This document shows, piece by piece, positions 49,628-59,178 of a stretch of DNA of 64,000 nucleotides. The notes under the pieces are model-generated. The model ran no database searches. It was given only the letters and a program-made list of their open reading frames with translations, and was not told the DNA's origin. The DNA is from Paenibacillus sp. V4I3 (GTDB taxonomy: Bacteria; Bacillota; Bacilli; Paenibacillales; NBRC-103111): positions 6,174,501-6,238,500 of the forward strand of contig NZ_JAUSZA010000001.1 of assembly GCF_030817215.1 (NCBI RefSeq), given 5' to 3'. The position numbers and the translations under genes are program-made. Within the stretch, counting starts at the first letter, position 1. Every line of letters begins with the position of its first letter.

Positions 49628-49915
49628 TTATCTTCCAACTAGCTCGAATTGAACGCCGCTCGTTATCGTATCAACTTCTTTCAACTCATCCAAGCTAAGC
49701 TTTTCACCGATGACAGGCAGCGAATCCGTAATATGCTGCGGCTTGGAAACCCCCAAAATCGCTGATGTGATTCCTTGTTTACTCAAAACCCAATTCAGTG
49801 CAAGCTGAGCGAGTGTCCAGCCTCTGCGCTCCGCGACTGGCTTTAACTGCTCCACGATGTGGAAATTACGTTCCTGTTCTAACAGCGTCTTGATCCGCTG
49901 CTCACCGGCTTCTCC
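49628..49915 (-). pseudogene. Aldo/keto reductase, C-terminal fragment
   Basis: About 95 codons remain (EQRIKTLLEQERNFHIVEQL, RRGWTLAQLALNWVLSKQGI, SAILGVSKPQHITDSLPVIG). This is the last third of an aldo/keto reductase with the cofactor-binding GxS/K region. The TIM barrel's first two thirds and the catalytic Tyr/His are absent. Upstream sequence is GC-rich palindromic DNA. Confidence 0.8.
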
Positions 49916-49919
49916 GCGA

Positions 49920-50103
49920 GTTCCAGAGTCTGAGAAGCCGGAATACCGCGCTTATAGCGAGAGCTCTGCGAGCCGAAGCTCGTCGATATAGTCCGAGAAG
50001 CCGGAAATCGACTTCTCGGTAGACCGTCTCGCGCGTCCGTGCTGATTAAGCTCGGAAAACGCGCTTACTTGGGACCCTCGAACAATAAGCGCGGAAACCG
50101 CCC
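49920..50103. repeat. GC-rich palindromic intergenic repeat cluster
   Basis: About 180 bp of clearly higher GC than its surroundings, between the reductase fragment and the SGNH gene. GAGAAGCCGGAA occurs twice (49932 and 49995). CCGAGAAG/CTTCTCGG (49993-50019) and CGAGC/GCTCG form hairpins, and CCGCGCTTAT-like and ATAAGCGCGG-like segments are inverted to each other. No protein frame is supported. Confidence 0.55.
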
Positions 50104-51012
50104 TTACAGCACGATCTTCCGAATTTGCTTGGTGATCTCTTCGCCTCTTCTGAAGGCTAATTCCAGTGGCAAAGCCTCCTTTTTGCTAGGATTGGTATGA
50201 CCTACATGTTCTTTCCATGCCGATCCTAAAAGCTGTTGACGCTGCAAAATCAATTGAAATAAGTGCGATTTATCAGGTTGTTCTACGAAATCTGGCATCT
50301 GTTCCAAAGTAATATGAAATAATCGACTTAAAAGCGTTTTAGCGATCACCCAATGACCATCTGAGTTGGGATGAATACCGTCACCGGAACGATAGCTGGG
50401 GTTCATTTCGCGTTCTTGTTCTCTATGCTGAAGAAGTGGGTCGTAGATATTCACGACTTCATCCGCCGTTGAATCCAGCGATAGCAGCCAATTCGCATAG
50501 TATCTAACGACATCATTGTAGCGTGCATATGGCTCCTTGTAGCTGTAGTCTTTCTTACCATCGGGCAAAAGAACATTATCGTTCATAGATTCGGGATCAA
50601 AGGGCGGAGGCGTCATGACGATGGCTTTTGCACCGCTTTGATGGATCATCTGAATGGCTGTAAGTATGCCATTTTGATAAGCTTGAAACCGTTCTATAGA
50701 AAATGGCGCATAGATGCCATCATTCATTCCGTATCCCACAACAACCCAATCCGGCTTGCTTTCTTCTAATGCCCTTGCTAATCGATCAAGGATACAGGGA
50801 CGTGGAAATGGATGGTCGGCCTCCGTTAATCCAGAGGCAGTCTCACTGCTTATGCCAAGGTTTATGAATGTAAAAGGAATGTCAGGCGTATGCTGCTCAA
50901 AATAAGTATCCAAATAAGTAATAAACGTCCCTTCATCTGTAATACTGTCCCCAAGAAAAATAATTCTTTTACCGCTAGTCAACTGTGATTCCTTTCCTTC
51001 GTTTGGAGTCAT
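50104..51012 (-). CDS. SGNH/GDSL hydrolase
   Basis: 302 residues from the ATG at 51012 (AAAGGAG seven nt upstream). The GDSL nucleophile block is FLGDSITDEG (S23), followed by the NLGISSETASGL (block II), GYGMNDG (block III) and DGIHPNSDGH (block V with the Asp/His pair). Members deacetylate sugars or hydrolyse esters. There is no signal peptide, so it likely acts on intracellular sugar esters. A GntR-type operator motif lies 23 bp upstream. Confidence 0.88.
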   Translation of the reverse strand: MTPNEGKESQLTSGKRIIFLGDSITDEGTFITYLDTYFEQHTPDIPFTFINLGISSETASGLTEADHPFPRPCILDRLARALEESKPDWVVVGYGMNDGIYAPFSIERFQAYQNGILTAIQMIHQSGAKAIVMTPPPFDPESMNDNVLLPDGKKDYSYKEPYARYNDVVRYYANWLLSLDSTADEVVNIYDPLLQHREQEREMNPSYRSGDGIHPNSDGHWVIAKTLLSRLFHITLEQMPDFVEQPDKSHLFQLILQRQQLLGSAWKEHVGHTNPSKKEALPLELAFRRGEEITKQIRKIVL

Positions 51013-51034
51013 CTCAACTCTCCTTTTATCATAT

Positions 51035-51046
51035 ATCATGTATGAT
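51035..51046. promoter_or_regulatory. GntR-type operator motif upstream of the SGNH gene
   Basis: ATCATGTATGAT, a near-perfect dyad (ATCAT-GT-ATGAT) flanked by TATAT. The identical motif precedes the GntR gene. Confidence 0.65.
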
Positions 51047-51076
51047 AATTGCCGCAATCCCCGTGATAAAATTCGA

Positions 51077-51757
51077 CTAGTTACTACCTGCTTTCGTAAA
51101 GTGAGCATTCGTCCTTAAGCGGGAATTAATAATATGTTTGGACATGGCATCGGATGCGCCTTCGGGATCTCGCTGCTTTAATTTCTGTAAAATAGCATTA
51201 TGTTCCGACCATTCCTCATTCGTGGTATTTAAATCTAAATTTAATTGGATGTAGGTTAAATATCTTTGAATCTGTTCAATATAACCCCTGACTAAATTTT
51301 GCAAATTGGTATTCTCGCAATAGGCAAGAATAGTACCATGTAAAGACATATTCAATTCCTTAATTGTCCCCAAACCGTTAGTAGATCTCGGTGATTGCTG
51401 AGTTTGAAGGGAATTCATAGTTTCTTGCAGCCGCTCCAGTATATCATCTGGTATAAGAAGCGCAGCCTTTTTAACGGCAAGTGGTTCAAGCTGCAGTCTA
51501 ATTTCAAATAATTCGTCCAACTCTTTGACACTCATCATATTCACAAACATTCCTTTAAAAGGAATGACATTCAGATACCCTTCCGATTGCAATCTGGAAA
51601 GGGCCTCACGAATCGGAATGTTGCTTACTTCTAAAGCGCGCGCTAATTGATCAATGTTAATTTTTTCACCGGATTTTAATTTATGAGTTAAAATGTCTTC
51701 TTTGACAATCCGATAAATTTCTTCGGTTAAATTAACACGACTAATTTTACTGCTCAT
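51077..51757 (-). CDS. GntR-family regulator (FadR subfamily, FCD domain)
   Basis: 226 residues. The winged HTH is NIDQLARALEVSNIPIREAL with SRLQSEGYLNVIPFKG; the C-terminal FCD domain shows helices with VKELDELFEIRLQLEPLAVK and WSEHNAILQKLKQRD. FCD proteins sense small organic acids. Identical 12-bp dyads lie before this gene and before the adjacent SGNH gene, so it probably represses both. The large GH27 enzyme gene upstream is a likely co-target. Confidence 0.9.
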   Translation of the reverse strand: MSSKISRVNLTEEIYRIVKEDILTHKLKSGEKINIDQLARALEVSNIPIREALSRLQSEGYLNVIPFKGMFVNMMSVKELDELFEIRLQLEPLAVKKAALLIPDDILERLQETMNSLQTQQSPRSTNGLGTIKELNMSLHGTILAYCENTNLQNLVRGYIEQIQRYLTYIQLNLDLNTTNEEWSEHNAILQKLKQRDPEGASDAMSKHIINSRLRTNAHFTKAGSN

Positions 51758-51788
51758 GTGATACCCTCACCCTTTTTACACTCAATAT

Positions 51789-51800
51789 ATCATGTATGAT
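51789..51800. promoter_or_regulatory. GntR-type operator motif upstream of the GntR gene
   Basis: ATCATGTATGAT, 32 bp before the GntR start codon, identical to the site at 51035. Autoregulation is likely. Confidence 0.65.
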
Positions 51801-51913
51801 TGAGGGTTATCAAATGATAAATATCGAGCCCTCCCATGATAACAAGAAGGGCTCGATATCTCAGATATCTATGGCATAACTCTTAGAATCTGTTCACCAC
51901 GAGGGGTGGATAT

Positions 51914-54900
51914 TTACTTCTGCTCACCATCATCGTGATCATCCTGGTCATCATCTTCATGATCATTCTGATTCTCGGATTTCTTACTTGTAGTAAATGT
52001 AACTTCAGCCCCATAGCTCGTTCCCGCTGAGTTGGTCGCGTAAGCTCTGGCATAATACGTCGTATTTGATTTCAATTTCTTTATTTTCTCACTAAACTCG
52101 CCTAATCCTGAGCCAATGGTAACTTTGGTTGATCCGGAACCGGTAATTGTAGGCGTTGGTGCTGTTGAATATACAATTCCTCGCGATGTGACAGCAGTAC
52201 CTCCATCAGCCGTTACATTCCCGGCAATTGTTGCACTTGTATTCTTGACTTTAGAGACCCCAGTCGTTGTTACAGCAGCAGTTGACGGAACCTGCGCAAC
52301 CGTAAAGCTTAATTTATCCAGCAGCATGTAGCTGCCTGATTTTTTCACGACTTTGATCGTGTGCACGCTGTTTGAAAGACCGGAAATACTGTACACCGTT
52401 TGCTGGACTAACCGCGTCGCATTAAACGTGTTCACCGTTTGTTTGAAAACATCATCCACGTAAACGTCGATTTCCCCCTGTGAAGCATCTTTTTCCGTAA
52501 TAACAGCAATTCCGGTTCCTTTAAATGTGTATTTGAAATAATCGTTGTTCGTTTCTGTAAAATGCACGTCATTCTGATAATCCCCACTGAAGACGAACGT
52601 CAGATTCGTAGTTCCCACCGGCTGCGCTGCAAGGTATGCCTTCTTGATCGTTAACGTATTGCCTACTAATGTGTAATCGGTGCCTGGCACTAGGGTAGTT
52701 CGGCCATTGTCGATTCGATCAAGTACATACTCGCCCAGTGACAACGTTGTACTCACATCCGCCTGTGCAGTTATCTTTTTGTCAAAACTGCCTGTATCAG
52801 GACTCATCAGATCGCCTACAAGTATCGTTAATTTATCCAGCAGCATATAGGATCCCGATTTCTTCACAACTTTAAGCGTATGAGAACCACTTGGCAATCC
52901 TGTAATGCTGTACACCGTTTGCTGTGCTAATCGACTGGCATGATAAGTACTCACGGTTTCCTTGAATACATCATCTACATAAATATCGATATCGCCCTGC
53001 GAAGTATCCTTCTCGGTGATCAACGCAATGCCCGTTCCCTTGAAGACATATTCAAAATAATCATTGTTCGTCTCGGTGTAATGAACGTCGTTCTGATAAT
53101 CCCCGAATACTCGATTATTGCTATATCCCCATGATCCAGAATAATGAATCGCAGCATTGTCATCATTGATGCTAGCCGTGGCGCCATGGGATGTGGGAAC
53201 CGTCTGTTCTGTCATTTCCGACGCTGCCGACGGAGTCAACTGGATGGTCGTTATAGATGGTACTACTTGAACCGATTGTGCTGACACCTGTCCATATACA
53301 CTTCCCGTAACAGTGCTGCCCGCAGCTGATGGAGTCACGCTCAATTTATCCAACAGCATATAAGCACCTGATTTCTTCACTGCCTTGATGGTATGCGGAC
53401 CGTCCGGCAGTCCCGCGATACTGTATATGCTTTGTTGAACTAACCGGCTATCATTAAATGTACCCGCCGTTTGTTGGAACACGTTATCTACATAAATATC
53501 GATATCGCCCTGCGAAACATCTTTCTCGGTAATCAATTCAATGCCCGTTCCCGTAAAGGCATATTCAAAGTAATCGTTGTTGGCCTCGGAGTAATGAACA
53601 TCATCATGATAATCTCCAAGTCCCCGATTGTTGCTATACCCCCAAGAGCCTGTGTAAACAATTCCCGGATCGTTATCGTTAACAGAAACCGGCGTAATCG
53701 TCACCGAGCTGTCGCTTACTTTAATTGGAAGGTTCTGGGCAGCTCCCCCACTGAAGGAGAAAGTCAGATCCGTCCAACCAAGGGGTTGAGCCGCAAGGTA
53801 TTCCTTCTTGATCGTTACGACGTTACCTGATAACGTGTAGTCGGTACCCGCAACCAATGTAGTTGCTCCGTTAGCCATGCCGCTGAAGGTATAACTGCCA
53901 GGAGTCAGTGTTATCGTTACATCTGCCTGTGCCGTTAACTTTTTGTCAAAGCTTCCCGTAACAGGATTAATCAGATCAGCGACTAGAACGCGCAATTTAT
54001 CAAGGAGCATGTAAGAACCTGATTTTTTCACAACCTTGATCGTATGAGGACCGCTTGATAGTCCAGATATTCCATATACGGGTTGTTGGGCTAAACGACT
54101 CGAATGGTACGTGCTAATCGTTTGTTTAAATACTCCATCCACATAAACATCTACATCACCTTGTGATGAATCCATTTCTGTAATGAATTCAATGCCCGTT
54201 CCGGTAAAGGTATACTCGAAGTATTCGTTATTCCTTTCGGTGAATTGCACATCATTCAAATAATCACCAAGCCCTCGATTCGTACTTCGCTGCCATGCGG
54301 TCGAATACGTAATCCCCGAGTCGTCGTTATTGATGGCAATTGATCCGCCTTGAGAAGTGTTGCTTACAACAATGGCGAGCGTCTGCGGATTTCCGGCGCT
54401 GAAGGAAATAAGCAGGTTCGTTGTCCCGAGCGGTTGTGTGGCTAGGTATTCCTTCTTGATAGTTAACGTATTGCCAGATACCGTAAAGTCAGTGCCTAAT
54501 ACAAGCGATGTTCCATCACTCGTTATAGCGCTCAACTGATTACCATCCAGTGTCATCGTAGTCGTAACATCCGCCTGCAGCGTTACCTTCTTGTCAAAAT
54601 TTCTAGTTGACGGAAGAATCGTGCTGTTCTTAGGCGAAGTATCACTCACTGCAATGGCCAGAATCGGTCTAGCTCCGGCGCTGAAAGTGAAAGTAAGCTG
54701 CGTAGTTCCGACTGGTTGAGCAGCAAGGTAACCTTTCTTGATCGTGACCGAGTTGCCTGAAACCGTATAGTCGGTGCCTAGCACCAAGTCTACACCGTCA
54801 TTTGATATACCACTTAGTGTATTTCCATTCAATGTCATCGTTGTTGTAACATCGGTCTGAGCGGATAAATTCTTATCAAAGTTCCCGGTTGACGGGCTAA

Positions 54901-56377
54901 TCGTACTGTTCTGTGCTAATGAGTCGATCACGGTGATGGCAAGATTCTGAGTAGCACCCAGTCCCCTGTTGCTGTTTCGCTGCCAATCGCCCGTGTAGGA
55001 AATTCCCGTATCATCATCATTGATGGAGGAAACGCCTCCTTGCGATGTAACCTTCAACAAACGAGAAGCATGTGGAGCTAGTTCCCCCGAACTGAAGCTG
55101 GAGTTAAACACGCCTAGTTCGCTATGACTCCATAAATCACGTACAGAGGCTGCACCGCTTAAACCGATATCGCTCCAATTGACGTTCACCGTCGCGTTCG
55201 AGCTTCCCAGGTTAAACAGTCCTACGGTATAGGTTCCATCACCGTTGTTCGCATACCAGACCTGCTGCTCGGTTGCGAGGGATACGGGATGTGCCGGCTT
55301 ACCGGCCTGATTGACGGCGATTGCCTCATCGTTCGTCAACAGCTTAATACCGAACTCGTCCAGATTGGTTAAGTCATTGCCTGTATATAATTGGGCCGAC
55401 GAGATAGCCCAGAACGTCATGGCTGTCTGCCGCTCATCCGGTGTAATGCCATCCATGGCGCCGTTACCGATATTCAAGGAATCGAAATTATTCCATCCGC
55501 CCGGACCTGCGTGGCGCCACCATTCTCCAGCTCGCGGAAATAGCCTCGCGATATTAGCCCAATTGGTTAATCCCGCTTTTCCACAATAACATTCAATATC
55601 CCAGTCGACACGCCATCCATTCGCGTACTTCTTCCAAGTGTCAACGTAGTTAATATCCAGCGCCCATGAAAGCTCGAACCAAATATGGTGCGGGGCGAGT
55701 GCCTGGGACCAGGCTTTGACATCACCGCGAGCATCAATAGACGTATCATTATGTCCGGAGCCCGGAGTCACGCTATCGAATTTCACGAAATCAATACCCC
55801 ATGAGGCAATCTCATCGGCAATGGAGTTGATGTAGCTCTGCGCACATGGTTTAGAAAAGTCAATTTTATAGCCTATATTCCAATAATCCGACGTAGTTAA
55901 TGGTAGTACCACGATGTCCTGTGCATGACAGGAGGTACCATAGATTGGCAAGTTGGCGTCATACGCTTGCGGTGACATCCCCGGTATAAAATAGAGACCA
56001 AACTTTTGCCCATTGTTATGTACATGATTGATGACCTCACTAAGACCATTCGGATACAAAGTAGTGCTTGGTTGTGGGCGTCCATATTCATCCATGCTCC
56101 CATTCCAGGCTGCATCTACGTTGATATAATTGTAGCCATGGGGCTGCAGAATCGCATGCATAGCGTCAGATTGCGCCATAATCTGTGCGGCTGTAATCCA
56201 ATTTCCGTTGTTATACACTTGCATGCTGTAGCTGCTCCAGCCCATGTATGGCTTTTGCGCTAATCCATTATCGGCTGCTTGTACGAGTTGTCCCTTCGGA
56301 ATAAAGACAGCAAACAAAGTGATAAAGAAAATAAAAACCAGAAGCCATAATCTAGTTTTCTTAATCATATATCCCAC
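51914..56377 (-). CDS. Secreted modular GH27 alpha-galactosidase with repeated X2 and carbohydrate-binding modules
   Basis: About 1,487 residues. The start is placed at a GTG (56377), nine nt after AAAGGGG; an ATG lies three codons on. The longer frame crosses a terminator and is rejected. After a signal peptide (LWLLVFIFFITLFAVFIP) comes a GH27 catalytic domain to about nt 55050: KPYMGWSSYSMQ, NYINVDAAWNG, DFVKFDSVTPG (nucleophile Asp), WRVDWDIEC (acid/base region). Then X2-type Ig modules (FDKxLxAQxDV...GTDYTxxGNxxTIKK) alternate with a repeated binding module (NRGLGDYxNDVxxxExNNxYF ... SGSYMLLDKL). An FN3-like domain and an acidic tail (NDHEDDDQDDHDDGEQK) end it. It removes alpha-galactose from glycans outside the cell. 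Confidence 0.9.
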   Translation of the reverse strand: MGYMIKKTRLWLLVFIFFITLFAVFIPKGQLVQAADNGLAQKPYMGWSSYSMQVYNNGNWITAAQIMAQSDAMHAILQPHGYNYINVDAAWNGSMDEYGRPQPSTTLYPNGLSEVINHVHNNGQKFGLYFIPGMSPQAYDANLPIYGTSCHAQDIVVLPLTTSDYWNIGYKIDFSKPCAQSYINSIADEIASWGIDFVKFDSVTPGSGHNDTSIDARGDVKAWSQALAPHHIWFELSWALDINYVDTWKKYANGWRVDWDIECYCGKAGLTNWANIARLFPRAGEWWRHAGPGGWNNFDSLNIGNGAMDGITPDERQTAMTFWAISSAQLYTGNDLTNLDEFGIKLLTNDEAIAVNQAGKPAHPVSLATEQQVWYANNGDGTYTVGLFNLGSSNATVNVNWSDIGLSGAASVRDLWSHSELGVFNSSFSSGELAPHASRLLKVTSQGGVSSINDDDTGISYTGDWQRNSNRGLGATQNLAITVIDSLAQNSTISPSTGNFDKNLSAQTDVTTTMTLNGNTLSGISNDGVDLVLGTDYTVSGNSVTIKKGYLAAQPVGTTQLTFTFSAGARPILAIAVSDTSPKNSTILPSTRNFDKKVTLQADVTTTMTLDGNQLSAITSDGTSLVLGTDFTVSGNTLTIKKEYLATQPLGTTNLLISFSAGNPQTLAIVVSNTSQGGSIAINNDDSGITYSTAWQRSTNRGLGDYLNDVQFTERNNEYFEYTFTGTGIEFITEMDSSQGDVDVYVDGVFKQTISTYHSSRLAQQPVYGISGLSSGPHTIKVVKKSGSYMLLDKLRVLVADLINPVTGSFDKKLTAQADVTITLTPGSYTFSGMANGATTLVAGTDYTLSGNVVTIKKEYLAAQPLGWTDLTFSFSGGAAQNLPIKVSDSSVTITPVSVNDNDPGIVYTGSWGYSNNRGLGDYHDDVHYSEANNDYFEYAFTGTGIELITEKDVSQGDIDIYVDNVFQQTAGTFNDSRLVQQSIYSIAGLPDGPHTIKAVKKSGAYMLLDKLSVTPSAAGSTVTGSVYGQVSAQSVQVVPSITTIQLTPSAASEMTEQTVPTSHGATASINDDNAAIHYSGSWGYSNNRVFGDYQNDVHYTETNNDYFEYVFKGTGIALITEKDTSQGDIDIYVDDVFKETVSTYHASRLAQQTVYSITGLPSGSHTLKVVKKSGSYMLLDKLTILVGDLMSPDTGSFDKKITAQADVSTTLSLGEYVLDRIDNGRTTLVPGTDYTLVGNTLTIKKAYLAAQPVGTTNLTFVFSGDYQNDVHFTETNNDYFKYTFKGTGIAVITEKDASQGEIDVYVDDVFKQTVNTFNATRLVQQTVYSISGLSNSVHTIKVVKKSGSYMLLDKLSFTVAQVPSTAAVTTTGVSKVKNTSATIAGNVTADGGTAVTSRGIVYSTAPTPTITGSGSTKVTIGSGLGEFSEKIKKLKSNTTYYARAYATNSAGTSYGAEVTFTTSKKSENQNDHEDDDQDDHDDGEQK

Positions 56378-56406
56378 ATCATACATCCCCTTTAGCTTTA
56401 ATTCGT

Positions 56407-56448
56407 GAAAAAAGCCAGGTGCTTTATTTCTAGAACAAACACCTGGCC
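56407..56448 (-). terminator. Terminator after the solute-binding gene, before the GH27 gene
   Basis: GCCAGGTG pairs with CACCTGGC, minus-strand T run follows. It lies inside the extended GH27 reading frame and is the reason to place that gene's start downstream of it. Confidence 0.8.
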
Positions 56449-56464
56449 ATTTCTTCATCAATCG

Positions 56465-58144
56465 TTATTTTTTGATTGCTGCAGTATCGTACGCTTTTTG
56501 GAGAATTTCAAGGTATCTACCAACTTTCAAGTTTTCGAGACCTTTCACATAAGCATCCCAATCTTTGGTTAAGTCCTTATTTCCTGTAATAAATTGAAGT
56601 GCACTTTGCTCAATATAGTTCTTAATGTTGGTTTGTAGAATGCTCGCTTCGTCTGTGAGTGCCGGATCAATCCAAATTGCCCACATCGGGAATAGTTCCT
56701 TCGGTTCATGACCTTGATACAAGAGCGTCGCATCGTACAGCCTGCGTTCGTAGTTGGCTGAGTCGTAAATATCCGTCCCTTGCACGAAGCTATCTCTGTA
56801 CTCCTTCGGCTGGTAGAAGTGTCCCATACCGCTCCATCCGGCATTATGAGGAGGCTGCCCATCTACAGCTGGAATCGATGCAATTAGTGGTGTAACTCCC
56901 TTGCCTAGAGCCACTTCGCCATCTTTCGGTTTTCTCCAATCGATGCCTTCCATACCTGATGCTGCATTCGTTTGTCCTTCTGTCGTATACATATAATCAA
57001 CCATTTTGATCAACGCGATTTGCGATTCTTTACTTGCCTTATTCGTAAGAACGAATTTCGCACCCGGAGTTAAACCGCCTCCATCATGCGTTGCGAATGA
57101 ACCATGCGGTCCTGTAAGCGGAGGTACGGGATTATAATCAGCTGAATTTTTGTTTCCTTTATCAATGTTAACGAAGATGGCTGGATGCATGCCCGCGCCT
57201 GCACCTAGAATTTGTCCGCCAGCGTTCTCGCCAATTTTCTTAAAGGCTTCGGCATTTTGTGTAAAAGCACCTGGATCGATCAAGCCCTCGTCGTACAAGG
57301 ATTTAATATAGGTAAGTCCTTCTTTCCATTCCGGCTTATTGGCCGCAGTATCCACTTTACCGTTAACTAAGTTCAGATAATTACGGTCGTCATTATAAAT
57401 GAAGCCGTTCATCAGGAACGGAATGACATGTACGCCGAAATCCTCAATCGATCCGCTAAGCGGAACTTCGTCTGCTTTGCCGTTGCCATTTGGATCGTTC
57501 TTCTTGAAAGCTTGAAGCACTTTCTTGAAATCTTCAGTCGTTTTCGGCATTTCGAGGTTTAATTTCTTCAACCAGCTTGTATTGATCCACATTTTGTTCG
57601 GGTAGGAACAATGGAAACATTGCGTATAGGAGCCAAGTCCGTATATTTTTCCATCTGGCGCTGTGATGAAGCTTTTGAGCGTTGAATCCTTCTCCATCGC
57701 CTTTTTAATATTGGGCGCATACTGGTCGATTAAATCATTCAATGGAAGTAGAACACCCTGCTTACCGAACTTGAGAAGATCGGCTTGTGAGAATTGGTCG
57801 ATCCACGTTGTTAACATATACGCCTCTGGATAATCGCCACTTGCTAATGATATTTGCCGCTTTTCCTTGGCTCCATCAAAAAGGATGATTTCAAACTTAA
57901 ATTTTGCGTTGAACTTGCTTTCCAAATGTTTCGTGAAAAGATTGGTATTCAAATCAATGTTATTATCCTGTTGGGCAAATACGCTAATTTCGACGGGTTT
58001 TGCCTCTGCTTGTGTTGCACTTGGCGATTTAGCCCCCGCGGTGGGTTTCGCCGATGCCGAAGTCTCCTCTTTACTCGAACATGCGGCAAGAACCATACTG
58101 AACATCAAGATGAATACCAATGTACTGACCGATCTTCTTTTCAA
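56465..58144 (-). CDS. Sugar ABC transporter solute-binding lipoprotein (LplA-like)
   Basis: 559 residues from a TTG at 58144 after AAGGGAG. The lipobox is MVLAAC (C22). The mature protein is a family-1 extracellular binding protein: PVEISVFAQQDNNIDLNTNL, AYMLTTWIDQFSQ, KPEWKEGLTYIKSLYDEGLI and WKDWDAYVKGLENL-like segments. It probably captures oligosaccharides and delivers them to the two permeases encoded just upstream. Size near 560 is typical of LplA/YtcQ-like proteins of Paenibacillus. Confidence 0.9.
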   Translation of the reverse strand: MKRRSVSTLVFILMFSMVLAACSSKEETSASAKPTAGAKSPSATQAEAKPVEISVFAQQDNNIDLNTNLFTKHLESKFNAKFKFEIILFDGAKEKRQISLASGDYPEAYMLTTWIDQFSQADLLKFGKQGVLLPLNDLIDQYAPNIKKAMEKDSTLKSFITAPDGKIYGLGSYTQCFHCSYPNKMWINTSWLKKLNLEMPKTTEDFKKVLQAFKKNDPNGNGKADEVPLSGSIEDFGVHVIPFLMNGFIYNDDRNYLNLVNGKVDTAANKPEWKEGLTYIKSLYDEGLIDPGAFTQNAEAFKKIGENAGGQILGAGAGMHPAIFVNIDKGNKNSADYNPVPPLTGPHGSFATHDGGGLTPGAKFVLTNKASKESQIALIKMVDYMYTTEGQTNAASGMEGIDWRKPKDGEVALGKGVTPLIASIPAVDGQPPHNAGWSGMGHFYQPKEYRDSFVQGTDIYDSANYERRLYDATLLYQGHEPKELFPMWAIWIDPALTDEASILQTNIKNYIEQSALQFITGNKDLTKDWDAYVKGLENLKVGRYLEILQKAYDTAAIKK

Positions 58145-58262
58145 TTGTATCCGCTCCCTTTTTTTGAATGGACTAGCTTTCTTATCGTTTAATCCTTAGT
58201 GCTCTGTTTTTTGTCAATCACCCCTTTCAATTCTTCAATAGGACATGTTATCCCTCTTTCCA

Positions 58263-59159
58263 CTACCCTTTTACAGAACCTACCAACATCCCCTGAACAA
58301 AGAAGCGCTGCACAAACGGGTAGATGATGAGTACTGGAAGCGTTGCCACGATAATCAGACAATATTTCAAAAGCTCGGCCAACTGCTGTCTTTCTACCAG
58401 CTTCAAGGCATCTGTGGCATTGGAGCTATTGTTAAGAATGATAATGCTGCGCAAGATGAGCTGAAGTGGGAACAGATTGGCGGTTTTGAGATAAATAAGG
58501 GCATCGAAGTAAGCGTTCCATTGACCCACAGCGTACATTAAGAACAGAACAGCTATAATCGGTTTCGATAACGGAACCACGACGCTCCACATGAACCTGA
58601 GATCGCTGCATCCATCTATTGCACTCGCATCAATTAATTCATCCGGAATCGAGGATTGAAAGAACGTTCTCGCAATGATCACTTGCCATACCCATATCGC
58701 GTTTGGAATCAATAAGGCCCATCTGGTATCGATTAGCCCCATCTGCTTCACAACCAAGTAAGTAGGAATCAATCCGCCGCTAAATAACAACGTGAATGTA
58801 ATTAGCATCATCAGCATATTTCTTCCGAATAAAGTTTTACGTGATAATGGATAAGCAATCATGATCGTAAGCGCTACACTAATGATCGTTCCGGCAGCCG
58901 TATAAAATAAGGAATTAGCATAGCCTGTCACAACCTTCGGATTTTCAATGAGCGTTGCATATCCCTTCAGGGAAAATTCTACCGGCCAGAGCCACACACG
59001 GCCTGAAGTTACCGCCGATGGACTGCTGAACGAGCTGCTAAAAATATAAATAAGCGGATATAAGACGACAACTAAAAGGAGGCTCAGTATCACGTAGATG
59101 CTAATCAAAAATAGTTTATCGCCAACCGATTCTCTAATCGTTGTTTTCATCGTATTCAT
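58263..59159 (-). CDS. Sugar ABC transporter permease (LplC/YtcP-like)
   Basis: 298 residues, six membrane helices, and the inner-membrane permease EAA loop as PDELIDASAIDGCSDLRFMW. SLKGYATLIENPKVV is a conserved N-terminal segment. GGAGGAACC precedes the ATG. It pairs with the LplB-like permease upstream; together they form the channel for the binding protein encoded downstream. No ATPase gene is present, so a shared MsmX-type ATPase is expected. Confidence 0.92.
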   Translation of the reverse strand: MNTMKTTIRESVGDKLFLISIYVILSLLLVVVLYPLIYIFSSSFSSPSAVTSGRVWLWPVEFSLKGYATLIENPKVVTGYANSLFYTAAGTIISVALTIMIAYPLSRKTLFGRNMLMMLITFTLLFSGGLIPTYLVVKQMGLIDTRWALLIPNAIWVWQVIIARTFFQSSIPDELIDASAIDGCSDLRFMWSVVVPLSKPIIAVLFLMYAVGQWNAYFDALIYLKTANLFPLQLILRSIIILNNSSNATDALKLVERQQLAELLKYCLIIVATLPVLIIYPFVQRFFVQGMLVGSVKG

Positions 59160-59178
59160 CGTTTGGTTCCTCCATTAT

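Noticed and set aside
56378..56461. Longer N-terminus of the GH27 enzyme
   Set aside because: The added segment crosses an intrinsic terminator and places the signal peptide 30 residues inside the protein.
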